Assembly: GCF_018771565.1 (NCBI RefSeq)
Contig: NZ_CP076326.1
Span: 496,001-560,000, forward strand
From: Thermoflexus hugenholtzii
Lineage (GTDB): Bacteria; Chloroflexota; Anaerolineae; Thermoflexales; Thermoflexaceae
DNA: 64,000 nt
Direction: 5' to 3'
The notes below the pieces were generated by a model, which searched no databases, was not told the DNA's origin, and saw nothing but the letters and a program-made list of their open reading frames with translations. Of this stretch, positions 24,933 through 34,307 are shown piece after piece (within the stretch, counting starts at the first letter, position 1; the number at the start of each line of letters is the position of its first letter). Made by a program: the position numbers and the translations under genes.

Positions 24933-26122
24933 CCGCCCACCTCTTCGCGAAGCGAACGCTTCACCTCGCCTCCGGCCGCGGTGAGGGCTGGCAGCGTCCA
25001 TTGTATCCCCCAGCCGATGCGGCGGGCCATCCAGGCGGTGAGGGGCGCTCCGAGGAAGAAGGCGATCCAGACCAGGGCGAAGGCCGCGCGCAGGGCCGGG
25101 CGGGCGGCGGGGGCGTGCTCCCAAAGCAGGAGGGCCGGGAGCAGCAGGATGGACCAGTCGTAGATCATCGCGTGCGGGGTCAGATACACGGTGAGGACCA
25201 CCGCGGCGGCAAAGCGCAGGGGGTCCTCCCGATGGCGACGCCAGAAGCGGAAGGCAGCCCCGGCCGCCATCAGGGCGGAGAGGAGGGCGAGGGCATCGGC
25301 CAGGCGGGGCTGCCCCGGCAGCAGCAGCCGCCAGAACCCCCGTGGGCTGTGCAGATGCCAGAGGGGGAATTCCTTCCAGCCCGGAAGGTCCGGGTAGACC
25401 GATTGGACCAGGTCCAGATACGCGCGGGTGGCCTCCGGGAGCAGGAGCCCGGAGAGGGCGGCGAGGGCGGCTCCGGTGAGGAAGAGCCCGAGCAGGGCGC
25501 GGCGGCCCCGGGGGCCTTCCGCCAGGTAGAAAAGCAGAAGCCCGAGGAGCAGGTGGGGCTTATACAGCAGCAGGCCGGAGAGGGCGCCGGCGGCCATCGG
25601 GCGGTTTCGCTGCCACAGGAGCCAGACCCCGGTGAGGAGGGCCAGGCTGAGGAGCCCGTTCTGCCCGAAGCTCACCGAGGCGAAGACCGGGAGGAAGGTG
25701 AGGGCCCAGGCGGTGGCCTGAAGAAAGCCGGCGGGCCGGAGGGCTCGCAGGCTGAGGGCGAGCAGCAGGAGCTGCAGGGCGCTCCAGATCGCGAAGCTGA
25801 TCGGGTAAGGCGGAAGGGAGAGCGGAACGAAGAGGAGGGCGAAGAAGGGCGGGTTGAGGAAGGCGTGATAGGCCGGGAGGTGGGGCCCGATGATCGCCCG
25901 CTCGGCGGCCAGCTGGGCCTCCGGATCGTAGAGGCGGGCCGCCTGCCCATAGCGGATCATCCATCCAGCGGCATAAAACTGGAGGTAATCCGTCCCGATC
26001 ACCTGGCCGGCGAGGTCCAGGTTTCCGGAGCCGCCGAGCCCGCTCAGGAGCCATCCGCCCCACAGGGCGATCCCGGCGATCCAGGCGTAGCGCAGGCGGG
26101 CAGGGATCAGAAGCCGGGCCAT
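24929..26122 (-). CDS. GT87-like (DUF2029) membrane glycosyltransferase
   Basis: A 397-residue member of the same tandem family. The signature loop is GTDYLQFYAAGWMIRYGQAARLYDPEAQ and the helix LLLYKPHLLLGLLLFYL holds the K-P pair. FASVSFGQNGLLSLALLTGVWLL is the G-Q-N helix seen in several GT87 proteins. It overlaps its upstream neighbour by 16 bases and the downstream one by four, so the run is translated as a coupled unit. GAGGAGG lies about 10 bases upstream of the ATG. The function is inferred from fold and motif only. Confidence 0.8.
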   Translation of the reverse strand: MARLLIPARLRYAWIAGIALWGGWLLSGLGGSGNLDLAGQVIGTDYLQFYAAGWMIRYGQAARLYDPEAQLAAERAIIGPHLPAYHAFLNPPFFALLFVPLSLPPYPISFAIWSALQLLLLALSLRALRPAGFLQATAWALTFLPVFASVSFGQNGLLSLALLTGVWLLWQRNRPMAAGALSGLLLYKPHLLLGLLLFYLAEGPRGRRALLGLFLTGAALAALSGLLLPEATRAYLDLVQSVYPDLPGWKEFPLWHLHSPRGFWRLLLPGQPRLADALALLSALMAAGAAFRFWRRHREDPLRFAAAVVLTVYLTPHAMIYDWSILLLPALLLWEHAPAARPALRAAFALVWIAFFLGAPLTAWMARRIGWGIQWTLPALTAAGGEVKRSLREEVGG

Positions 26123-27339
26123 GGGGGAGGGGTCCTCCTCAGATTGGGTTGGAGAAGGCCCTCTCGGGCCATCGCGATCAGCACCCCGATGGGCAGCAGG
26201 GAGGGGAGGGCAAGGCGGGTGAGGGCACCGAGGAACGGCATGAAGAGTCCCCCCAGGTACACTCCGATCGCTGTCTGGAGCCACCGAGGGGAAGGACGGG
26301 CAGCGGCCCACAGGGCCAGGATGGGCGCGAGCAACATCAGATCATGCAGCAGGGCATACGGAAAGGCCAGGAGTGGGTAAAGGAGGGCAAGCATCCAGGC
26401 GGGGGCCTGTTGCTCCCGGGGCAGGTTCCGCAATGGGGCGGCGATGCGGGCGAGCCCGAGCCCCATCAACAGGAGCCCGAGGGCGGAAGCAGCCTGCAAA
26501 GCCGGCTGGGCCTCGGAGGGCAGGAGGGTGGCAAGCAGGCCATACGGTGTGATGAGGGCGAACGCCGGGAAGCCCTCCACCCACGGGAGCGAGAGCAGGA
26601 GGGAACTTCGAGCCAGGTATTCTCCATAGAGCGGACCTCCTCCGCTGAGGAGGCTCAGCCCGAGCCACAGGGAGGCCATCGCCCCGAAGGCGGCGAGGGC
26701 CCGAAGCTCCTTCCACGTGATCCACAGGATCAGGAACCCGATCACGAACTGGGGCTTGTAAAGCATCAGCCCGGCAATCAGGCCGGCGAGCGCCGGCCGT
26801 CCAGCCTGACTGCTGATCAGCAGCCATGTTGCCAGCCAGAGCGTAAGCCCGTGGTTCTGCCCCACCCGCCAGCCGGCCACGAACGGGAAGAAAGAAAGCA
26901 ACAGCACGGGGATGGGCGGGAGGGCGCTTGCAGCCTGACGGACATCCTCCGGGAGCAGCTTTCGGAGGCCCGCGGCGGCGTGCAACGTCCAGGCCAAGGT
27001 GAGCCCGTTCCACAGGACGAAAGCGCTCTTCAGGGGGAGGAGCGTGAGGAGGCCGCAGGCCATGGCGACATAGGGCGGGCTGATGAATGGGTTCAGGCCC
27101 GGATAGGGGGTCGGGGCGATCAGCATCGCCTGGATCTGGGCTTGGAACATCGGATCATACAGGCGCGTCGGGTGGTGACGGTAGAGGAGCCCCGCGCCGT
27201 AGAGGGTGATGAAATCGCTGCCCAGGATCGGACCCAGACCGCTCTGCCAGCCCTGACGGGTGAGGACCTCTCCAGCCCATACCCCCCACAGGGCAGCGCC
27301 GATCAACCATGGATACACCCGCAAACGTTTCCCGCTCAC
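26107..27339 (-). CDS. GT87-like (DUF2029) membrane glycosyltransferase
   Basis: A member of about 410 residues. The loop GSDFITLYGAGLLYRHHPTRLYDPMFQ and the helix LMLYKPQFVIGFLILWI (K-P-Q variant) identify the family, and WRVGQNHGLTLWLATWLL is the G-Q-N helix. The start is set at the GTG at 27339, which overlaps the preceding stop as GTGA and fits the four-base overlaps elsewhere in the run. The in-frame ATG at 27378 would overlap the upstream frame by 43 bases and add 13 residues. It is followed by a 16-base overlap with the next paralogue. Confidence 0.78.
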   Translation of the reverse strand: MSGKRLRVYPWLIGAALWGVWAGEVLTRQGWQSGLGPILGSDFITLYGAGLLYRHHPTRLYDPMFQAQIQAMLIAPTPYPGLNPFISPPYVAMACGLLTLLPLKSAFVLWNGLTLAWTLHAAAGLRKLLPEDVRQAASALPPIPVLLLSFFPFVAGWRVGQNHGLTLWLATWLLISSQAGRPALAGLIAGLMLYKPQFVIGFLILWITWKELRALAAFGAMASLWLGLSLLSGGGPLYGEYLARSSLLLSLPWVEGFPAFALITPYGLLATLLPSEAQPALQAASALGLLLMGLGLARIAAPLRNLPREQQAPAWMLALLYPLLAFPYALLHDLMLLAPILALWAAARPSPRWLQTAIGVYLGGLFMPFLGALTRLALPSLLPIGVLIAMAREGLLQPNLRRTPPPWPGF

Positions 27340-28109
27340 CAGGCCATCCTTTGAGCTGTGCCTCGCGTTCCCATCCATTGCGTTCCCACGCAGGTCAGGC
27401 GCAGGATCTCCACGTCTTCATCGGCGTATTCGAGGCGGGCGCAACGGGGGGCGAAGCGAACGCGGAGGAATTCGTCGCTGCGCCGCACCCAGCCTCCCGG
27501 GTCGTGGTTCAGGAGCCATTTCATGGTGCCGTGATGGATCCAGAGATGGGTGATTCTCATCTGAGCCAGACGGCGAGCGGCTGCCTCCGGATCGAAGTTC
27601 GTTGCCCATACGATGCGCGGCCAGGTGAAATGATCAGTCTCCGGGAAGCACTGGCTCGGGCAATAGTAATGGCGCGTGTCGCCGATCAACAGGACCCGTT
27701 CCTCCGGGCTCAGGCGAGCGCGCGCCCATTCCATCGCCCGGTAGCCGCTGAGGCTCCGGCGCAGATAATCCGCCCGGCTCTCCGTGCCGAGGGCCACGGC
27801 CCATGGGCGGGAGGCCATCATCACGATCTGCCCTCCCATCACCAGCAGGGCCAGCAGCGCCAGCTGCCCATAGATCATCGCTCCCGCGCCGAGACGATGC
27901 AGCCGGCTCCGGTTCGGATGAGAGGATACGGCCGCCGCGATCCCGATGCCCCAGAGGGCCAATGAGGGGAGGAGGTAGCGGATCCCTGGTGGCCCAAGAA
28001 CCCACAGCAGCGCCCGCGCCCCGGCCAGCCCGATCACTTCCGTCGGCATCCACCTTGCGAACAGAGCGCTGATGAACAGTCCTGGGAGTGCGATCCACGG
28101 TAAAGTCAC
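27336..28109 (-). pseudogene. 3' part of a frameshifted membrane glycosyltransferase
   Basis: This open frame of 257 codons has three hydrophobic segments and a soluble tail ending in QRMAW. It begins only as the continuation of the frame at 28129-29379. If one T is removed from the T8 run at 28138-28131, the joined protein reads KFLIWSFFDPEKIDYVTLPWIALPG without a stop, exactly linking the two frames. The GTG at 28109 (V of DYVTLPW) is therefore probably not a real start. Intact, the protein would be about 680 residues with a C-terminal soluble domain. The break could be a sequencing error, a true mutation or a slippage site. Confidence 0.8.
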
Positions 28110-28128
28110 ATAATCGATTTTTTCTGGA

Positions 28129-29379
28129 TCAAAAAAAAGACCAAATCAGAAATTTTAATCTATAAACCCCATACTGCCCCCTTGAATTTATGTATTCATT
28201 ATATAAATAATTCCAAAAATTGATCTCCGGATCGTTCGATTTAAGACCTGCTGGGAACAGAGGAGTTCCAAACCAGACGGCGTTTTTGAGATACCAGGGA
28301 GCTGCCAGGAGCAGGGTCAGGATCAGATAGCGCATCAGCCTCTTCATCCGACCTGGGAGATCGGCAGGGAAGCCCCGCCAGAGCCAGAACCCGTTCCCCG
28401 CCACCAGGACCGGCAGAGAGGAGAACTTGGCTCCTATGGCCAGCCCCGTCCAGATCCCGGCGGCGTGGAGCCATCCCGGATCCCGCCGCTCGGAGGATCG
28501 GAGCAGGGCGCCGAAGGCCATCAGCTCCAGGCATGCAGCGGGGATATCCGCCAGAGCGGATGGCATCAACCGGAAGGTCAGGGCCGGCATGGTCAGCAGA
28601 AAGGCGGGGGCGGTCCATGCCAGCGCTCCGGCATACGTTCGGGCCAGGCAGCAGGCGAGGCCCAGGAAAGCGACGCCAAAGGTCCAGTGCAGAAGCTGGG
28701 GGACGGTGTCGTCTCCCAGAGCCATAGGGATCGCATACAGCATGCTGGGCGCGAAAGCGTAGTTGGCCGGCCAGTTATGCGGATCCGGGTAAACGCGCCC
28801 GGCCATCAGAAACTGTCGCGGCGCTTCCAGATGATACCATAGAGCATCATAATGAGTAGGCGGGGCCAGTGCGAGCAGGAAACTGAACCCCAGCAGGGTG
28901 ATCATCAGCCAGCCCCCCCATCGCGCCGTCGAGGGAGCTTTCCCCAAACCGGCGAGCGCGATGCGGAGCGCTCCGATGATCTCCCGGGCGGCCGCCTCCA
29001 TGTCCTGGCGCAGATACAAGGCCAGCCCCAGGATCAACCCGGCGATGATCGGCGGGCGGAGCAGGCCCAGCAACCCCAGGACATATACGGGATACCCCAG
29101 CAGGATCAGCCCGGTCGGTATGCTCCAGAGCAGCCGCTCTCCCTCGGGCAGATCCGACAGCCGGAGCCGCCGGAGCCCATGCGCTCCCAGCGCAGTGCCC
29201 TCCAGGGTCAGATATCCCCAAAGCAGAAGGGCGAACCCCGTGTCCGCCAGGGCCGCCAGTCCGGTATGGGTGGAGGGAGCGGGCGGCAGCGGCCGCTGAA
29301 GCCCCCACGCCGCCAGCCCGCCTCCCACAAGGAGAGGCCAGACGCGTATCCAGCGGCGAACTCTCATAACGGCCTTCAT
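28129..29379 (-). pseudogene. 5' part of a frameshifted GT39/GT-C-like membrane glycosyltransferase
   Basis: A 416-codon frame with many hydrophobic helices, ending at TGA just after a T8 run. PPTHYDALWYHLEAPRQFLMAGRVYPDPHNWPANY resembles the first-loop and DxxxYHL region of large GT39-type proteins in Chloroflexota, and MPSALADIPAACLELMAFGALL is a typical helix. AGGAGC precedes the ATG at 29379, which overlaps the previous stop (ATGA). The coding sequence runs on in another frame at 28109-27336. The region just before the break (28130-28230) is unusually rich in A and T. The N-terminal fragment alone would lack the last membrane helices and the soluble tail. Confidence 0.8.
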
Positions 29380-30629
29380 GTGCTTGCTCCTGATCCGTTG
29401 TTCGCTCGGAGCTCCGAAGCGGCCCGGAGGAACAGCCCGATGAGGAACAGCCGTGTGAAGCTCAGAAGCAGGGCGACGCTCATGTAAGGAGCGCTGCTCG
29501 CCGTGAGAGCGCCATAACTGAGGGCGATGGTGAGCGGGAAGATCCCGATCCCGAACATCCAGCGGGTCAGCGGGCGAAGCCGGTCGCTCTGGAGGGCGAG
29601 GGCCAGCAGGGGCATGAACAGATAGATGTGATAGTTGATCCATGAGACCGGCCAGAGAAGCAGCCCCAGGCTGAGCCAGAAGCCGCACTCAATCAGCAGC
29701 GGCAGCGTCCGCTGCCGTCGGACCCATACCCCAGCAAAGAGCAGGAGGAGCAGTGCGACCGGGAGATAGATCAGACGCGGGGGCAGAATAAGCTGCGGAT
29801 ACAGAAGCCCGTAGAACCAGATCCCCTTCTCATCCAGCACCGGTGGCCCTGCCAGGGCCCACAGCCCGGCCAGTAGAGAGTTATTGGCAGGCATGAACAT
29901 TTCCATGGCCCTTTCGTAGTCAGGAAGATGCCGGAGCAGGAAGATCCAGCCCTCCAGGCCCACCCACAGGGTTCCCCAGAGCCCGCTGAGGAGAAGCCCC
30001 GCAGCCAGGCCCTCCGCCACCGGTCGGCCCTCTCGTCTCAGCCAGGGCACCGCGGCGAAGATGAGGAAGCCTTTCAGGGCCACGGCCCAGCCGAGCCAGA
30101 ACCCTCCCCAGCGCGGCCGACCCTCCAGCAGGGCGACGAGGCTCAGGTTCATCAGCGCCCAGGCCAGGAGGTCCACGTTGCCCAGCAGCAGCACGTGCCA
30201 TATCGCCGGCCACAGCCCGAGGGCGAACCAAACCGGCAGAGGAGACGTCCCCAGCGCCCGCGCGATCCGCCAGCCCGTCCACCCGATCAGCAGCAGGCTC
30301 AGGGCCAGCCACATCGCATACGCGATAGACATAGGAAAGAGAGCCAGCGCCCGGAAGAGAGGCAGGACGATGGGCTGATAGAGCAGCAGGGGGGCGGTGC
30401 GTTCCAGGCCCGGCGGCAACCGGAGGCCCAAGGCCGATCCGATCTGCATTGGCCAGGAGGGATCCGTGAACCGTCCTCCTTGCTGAAGGAAGCGGGCCAG
30501 GAAGTCATGCTGGAAGAAATCCACCGCTTGATATGGGAACAGGCTGAGCTTGTAGCCGGCCAGGATCGCTTCCCAGCCGATCAGGACGCTGAGCAGGAGT
30601 CGGAAGATCCAGCGCTCCCATGCGCTCAT
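29376..30629 (-). CDS. GT87-like membrane glycosyltransferase
   Basis: A 417-residue integral membrane protein with an acidic first loop AVDFFQHDFLARFLQQGGRFTDPSW and a helix VALKGFLIFAAVPWL in place of the usual K-P helix. LLLGNVDLLAWALMNLSLVALL matches the G-N/Q helix of the family. The ATG at 30629 overlaps the stop of the upstream gene (ATGA), and its own stop overlaps the following ATG, so it is embedded in the coupled run. It is more diverged from the other copies than they are from one another. The sugar specificity is unknown. Confidence 0.75.
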   Translation of the reverse strand: MSAWERWIFRLLLSVLIGWEAILAGYKLSLFPYQAVDFFQHDFLARFLQQGGRFTDPSWPMQIGSALGLRLPPGLERTAPLLLYQPIVLPLFRALALFPMSIAYAMWLALSLLLIGWTGWRIARALGTSPLPVWFALGLWPAIWHVLLLGNVDLLAWALMNLSLVALLEGRPRWGGFWLGWAVALKGFLIFAAVPWLRREGRPVAEGLAAGLLLSGLWGTLWVGLEGWIFLLRHLPDYERAMEMFMPANNSLLAGLWALAGPPVLDEKGIWFYGLLYPQLILPPRLIYLPVALLLLLFAGVWVRRQRTLPLLIECGFWLSLGLLLWPVSWINYHIYLFMPLLALALQSDRLRPLTRWMFGIGIFPLTIALSYGALTASSAPYMSVALLLSFTRLFLIGLFLRAASELRANNGSGAST

Positions 30630-31897
30630 GGACGCCTCCGGATCCGCAGGAAAGGCACGATCGTCCATCCGAGCACGATCAGGTGGAGGATGAAAAACAG
30701 CCGTCCGGCCAGGAAGCTGACCACGCCGCCCTCCGGAAGCGGAACCCGCAGGGCCTCCAGGAGGATCACCAGGAAGGGCAGGGCGGCCGGGAGAAGGCCC
30801 CAGGCCAGCAAGAACGAACGGGGCAGGGATCCTTCTCGGACGGCGCGCAACAGGGAGGGCATCAGGCCCATGGCGGTATGGGCGTGGGCGTGCCAGGAGG
30901 CGGTGAACGTGGCGGCGAGGGTGCCGGCCAGAAGCCGGGCGCTCCGGTCCTCCCCGACCTCCCCGGCCCGCCGCCAGGCGATCAGGACCGGCAAGGCGGT
31001 CAGCGCCATCGCGAGGCCGATCCCGGTCCAGAGCAGCGTGTCCGGCAGGGCGCCGCGTAGCCACACGCCGAGGGCCCGCCAGTTCATCATCGTCTCCGCG
31101 CCCACCACAGCGGCGGCCAGGGCAGGATGGGGCGCGGCGAACCCGCTGATCCATCCCCACCATTCCCGAAGGCCCGAAGGCCCGCTGAGGGCGAGGGAGA
31201 GCAGGAGGATCAGGCCGGCGGAGGCGCCGAATCCTATCAGCGTCTTCCACCGGCCGGCGAGGGCGAGGCCGGGCAGCAGCAGCACCAGCGTCTGCGGCTT
31301 CAGCAGGAGCCACCCCAGCCAGAGGCCGCTGCGGAAATCCGCCCGGGCTTCCTGATGGATCTGGAAGCGGGCGAGTCCCAGCGAAAGCCAGGCGTTCACC
31401 TGCCCCCACAGCACGTTCATGAAACTCGGATAGGCGAGCAACATCAGGGCCAGCAGCGGCCCTCGCTCCGTCGGCGGGAAGGATCGGAGGATGGGGCGCA
31501 GGGCCAGGAAGAGGAGGAGCAGGCTGCTGATGGACCAGAGGGCGAAGGCGACCTCGGGGGGGAGGAGGGTGAGAGGGATGACCGGAAGGAGGAAGGCGGG
31601 CAGGAACACCATCGGGATGAACACGCATGGGGCCTGGGAGCCGGCTCTGCGACAGATGGCCTCCTGAAAGGGAAGGGCGCGCTCCGGATCATAAATGGCT
31701 GAGAACCCATGCGCCCGGGCCACCTGGGCAGCGGCGTAAATGGCCCGGAAGTCTCCCCCGAGGATCGGGAACAGACCGACGATCCGGAGGCCCCCGATGA
31801 AGTAAAGGGCCTCCAGGAGGGCGAGGGCGAACAAGGCCAGGGAGAGCGCCCGGGCTGAGGGGGATGAACGACGAGGCACTTCCTCACCCCGGTTCAT
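30626..31897 (-). CDS. GT87-like (DUF2029) membrane glycosyltransferase
   Basis: A 423-residue member of the cluster family. The first loop is GGDFRAIYAAAQVARAHGFSAIYDPERA, the G-Q-N-type helix is NVLWGQVNAWLSLGLARF and the K-P helix is WLLLKPQTLVLLLPGLALAG. SWHAHAHTAMGLMPSLL is a His-rich periplasmic segment typical of the C-terminal half. AGGGGGAT precedes the ATG at 31897, which overlaps the upstream stop by four bases. It probably uses a polyprenyl-phosphate sugar; the acceptor is unknown. Confidence 0.8.
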   Translation of the reverse strand: MNRGEEVPRRSSPSARALSLALFALALLEALYFIGGLRIVGLFPILGGDFRAIYAAAQVARAHGFSAIYDPERALPFQEAICRRAGSQAPCVFIPMVFLPAFLLPVIPLTLLPPEVAFALWSISSLLLLFLALRPILRSFPPTERGPLLALMLLAYPSFMNVLWGQVNAWLSLGLARFQIHQEARADFRSGLWLGWLLLKPQTLVLLLPGLALAGRWKTLIGFGASAGLILLLSLALSGPSGLREWWGWISGFAAPHPALAAAVVGAETMMNWRALGVWLRGALPDTLLWTGIGLAMALTALPVLIAWRRAGEVGEDRSARLLAGTLAATFTASWHAHAHTAMGLMPSLLRAVREGSLPRSFLLAWGLLPAALPFLVILLEALRVPLPEGGVVSFLAGRLFFILHLIVLGWTIVPFLRIRRRP

Positions 31898-33135
31898 CGC
31901 AATCCCCCTGTTTGCCGGCACGGGCTCTCTCTCAACACGAAGCATCCTCCTATCAACGCCAGGTTGCCCAGGATGACGCTCCAGTTCGTACCCAGGGCGA
32001 ACCGCTCGATCAGCCAGAGGAGGGGAAACCCCAGGGCGATCCCCTCGAAGGCCCGAAGGAGGCCGGAGGCCGGGCGGGCGCCTCGAAGATACGCGTAGCC
32101 CGCGATCCCCGGGAGGGCCAGCAGCAACCCATCCTGTGGGTTCGCATGGGGGCTGAGGAAAAGGCCCAGGGCCATGGCGCCGCTGAACTGGCGGTCGAAG
32201 TCCGCTTCCCCGGCCGGTCGCGATCCCCGCCCGAGGGCGACGATCGCAACCATCCCAAGGGCCAGGCCGAGGGCGGAGAGGGCGTTGATCCACACGCCGT
32301 GGCCCGGCCCCAGCAGGCGCGTCAGGGTGCCTTTCAGGTTGACCATGGCCTCCGGGTCGATCCCCTGACGCCCGAAGGCGGTCGCCGCTTTCCCGAGCAC
32401 AATGAGGTAATCCGCCCAGATCGCCGGGCCCAGGGCCCATGCGGAGATCCCGACCAGCAGTGCCACGGCCCCGAGGAAGGTGCTTAGGGCCCGCCATTTC
32501 CGTATTGTGAACAACAGTAACGCGGGGAACAAAACAGCCTGAGGTCGCACACTGGCCAGCGCCAGATAGAAACCGGCTGCTCCCTCCCGTCCCGTCCGGA
32601 GGGCCCGGTAAAACCCCCACAACGCGACCACTGTCCACACCGTGGAGGCTCCCAGCAGGAACGAGAAGAGCACGCCCGGGAGGGCGGCCACGGCGCTCAC
32701 GGTCAGGGCCCGGGCGGTTCCGCCCCACGGGCGGGCCCATCGGCCCAGGTCCCACAGGAACCCTGCCCAGATCAGGGCGTTCAGCGCCGTCCAGACTCCG
32801 AAGGCGACGGGGAGCGGCAACGCGGCGAGGGGACTCAGCAGCAAGGCCCCATACGGCGGGTGATGATAGGGCAACAGGCCGTCGTAGAGATGCCGGCCGC
32901 TCAGGAGGGCGCGCTGCCGCCGGCCCTGCAGGTCCAGGTCATACAGCGCCGCGCCGTGCCCCTCCCGGATCAGGAGAGCGCCCGTATAGTAGTCGGTGAA
33001 GTCCGCTCGCCAGGTCTCCCCCCGGGCGAAGGCCATCCCCACCAGCCCGGCGTAGCTCAGGGCCAGGCCCAGGTGAACGGCCAGGATCAGCGCATGGATG
33101 CGTGGGGGGCGCGGTCGGACGGGCAGGCGCTTCAT
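31894..33135 (-). CDS. GT87-like (DUF2029) membrane glycosyltransferase
   Basis: A 413-residue polytopic membrane protein. RADFTDYYTGALLIREGHGAALYDLDLQ is the family's first outer loop, ALASVRPQAVLFPALLLF replaces K-P with R-P, and SPHANPQDGLLLALPGIAGYAYL is the C-terminal H-x-x-x-x-D segment. The ATG at 33135 lies one base after the stop of the PIG-V-like gene, and the stop overlaps the next gene. Translational coupling along this run implies fixed ratios of the paralogues. Confidence 0.8.
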   Translation of the reverse strand: MKRLPVRPRPPRIHALILAVHLGLALSYAGLVGMAFARGETWRADFTDYYTGALLIREGHGAALYDLDLQGRRQRALLSGRHLYDGLLPYHHPPYGALLLSPLAALPLPVAFGVWTALNALIWAGFLWDLGRWARPWGGTARALTVSAVAALPGVLFSFLLGASTVWTVVALWGFYRALRTGREGAAGFYLALASVRPQAVLFPALLLFTIRKWRALSTFLGAVALLVGISAWALGPAIWADYLIVLGKAATAFGRQGIDPEAMVNLKGTLTRLLGPGHGVWINALSALGLALGMVAIVALGRGSRPAGEADFDRQFSGAMALGLFLSPHANPQDGLLLALPGIAGYAYLRGARPASGLLRAFEGIALGFPLLWLIERFALGTNWSVILGNLALIGGCFVLRESPCRQTGGLR

Positions 33136-33136
33136 G

Positions 33137-34276
33137 TTATGGAACCCATGCCTCCAGGACGTATGGGATGACGAGGAAGAACAACCCGGGCGCCTCCACC
33201 ATCGGGACCACGTGGAGCAGGCGCGGGCGTGCCCGCGCCAGGCCCAGGAAGACCGGGAAGGCAACCCCCATGTGGCGGGGCAACCCCATATACGGGTGCA
33301 CCGGCCCCGTATGATAACTCAGGGCGCTCACGACGACAGCCAGCGTGTAGAGCCGCTCCCCCCCATCCATCCCCTTCCAGGCCAGCGCTGTCAGCGTCAG
33401 GAACCCGGCGGCCAGGATCAGGTTGATCCCCAGGTCGACATCCGGGGCCTCCCCGAAGCGACGCAGGGCCAGGGCGAGGGCCTCCCAGGGCCAGCGGAAG
33501 GCCTGCACGTGGACGACCTGATGTGCATGGGGGGAGAACAGGAGGGCGTAAAGAAAGGCGTTGAAGCCCCCTCCGAGGGGCGGGAGGCCTTCGACGGCCA
33601 CGATCCGATAGGCGTGCCAGCCCAGGGGCGGGAGGAGCGCGGCCGCCAGGGCGGGGACCCACCGGGGCCCCCTGCGTTCCCGTCCCAGGGCCCAGGCCAG
33701 CGGGAGCAAGAGAAAGAGCCCCTGGGGCCGGGCCAGGGCGGCCAGCCCGGCCAGGCCGCCGGCCAGCGTGCCGCGCTGGCGCCGGAGGGCGTGGAAGCAC
33801 CCGATGGCCGCCATCAGGAAGACCCCCTCGGCGTAGGGCGCGAAGAGAATGAAAGCGGTTGGGAAGAGCATGAACGCGGCGGCGGCCCGGCGCGCCCGGA
33901 TCGGATCCATCTCCTCTCGGGCCAGGCGTTCGAATCGGAGGACAGCCCCCAGCCCGGCGGCGAGGCCCACCACGGTCAACGCCGTAAGGGGCGGGACCCC
34001 CAGGCGGGCCAGCGGCATGGCCAGCAGCGGGTAGAGCGGATAGAACTGCGTGGTGCCGTCCCCCGCCTGATAGCCGTGGGCCACAATGCGGGCATACCAG
34101 AGGGCGTCCCAGCGCGCCCAGGGCGCGATGAGCACCCGTTCCAGCCAGGTGAGGAGGGGGACCGTCGGGGGCCAGAGGGGCGCCTCCCGCTCCAGCGCCG
34201 TCAGCGGTCGCAGGGGCGAAAGCCAGGCCGCCTCGATGCGGGTTAAGATCAGCACCAGCAACCCGAGCGCGATCAT
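33137..34276 (-). CDS. PIG-V-like mannosyltransferase
   Basis: A 379-residue membrane protein resembling the PIG-V/GT76 mannosyltransferases: APWARWDALWYARIVAHGYQAGDGTTQFYPLYPLLAM holds the RWD...Y and FYPLYP motifs. SYHTGPVHPYMGLPRHMGVAFPVFLGLA is the conserved C-terminal segment with N/H-P-Y and PR. Such enzymes add mannose from dolichyl- or polyprenyl-phosphate-mannose. It differs from the GT87 copies that follow. It starts 31 bases after the DUF362 gene with no strong ribosome site. The acceptor is unknown, possibly a cell-surface glycan or glycoprotein. Confidence 0.8.
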   Translation of the reverse strand: MIALGLLVLILTRIEAAWLSPLRPLTALEREAPLWPPTVPLLTWLERVLIAPWARWDALWYARIVAHGYQAGDGTTQFYPLYPLLAMPLARLGVPPLTALTVVGLAAGLGAVLRFERLAREEMDPIRARRAAAAFMLFPTAFILFAPYAEGVFLMAAIGCFHALRRQRGTLAGGLAGLAALARPQGLFLLLPLAWALGRERRGPRWVPALAAALLPPLGWHAYRIVAVEGLPPLGGGFNAFLYALLFSPHAHQVVHVQAFRWPWEALALALRRFGEAPDVDLGINLILAAGFLTLTALAWKGMDGGERLYTLAVVVSALSYHTGPVHPYMGLPRHMGVAFPVFLGLARARPRLLHVVPMVEAPGLFFLVIPYVLEAWVP

Positions 34277-34307
34277 CCGTATCTGATCCGTGAGGAAGGT
34301 CCCCTCT

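Noticed and set aside
28109-28111. GTG at 28109 as an independent gene start
   Set aside because: It encodes the V of DYVTLPW, continuing the interrupted upstream frame, and no ribosome site precedes it.
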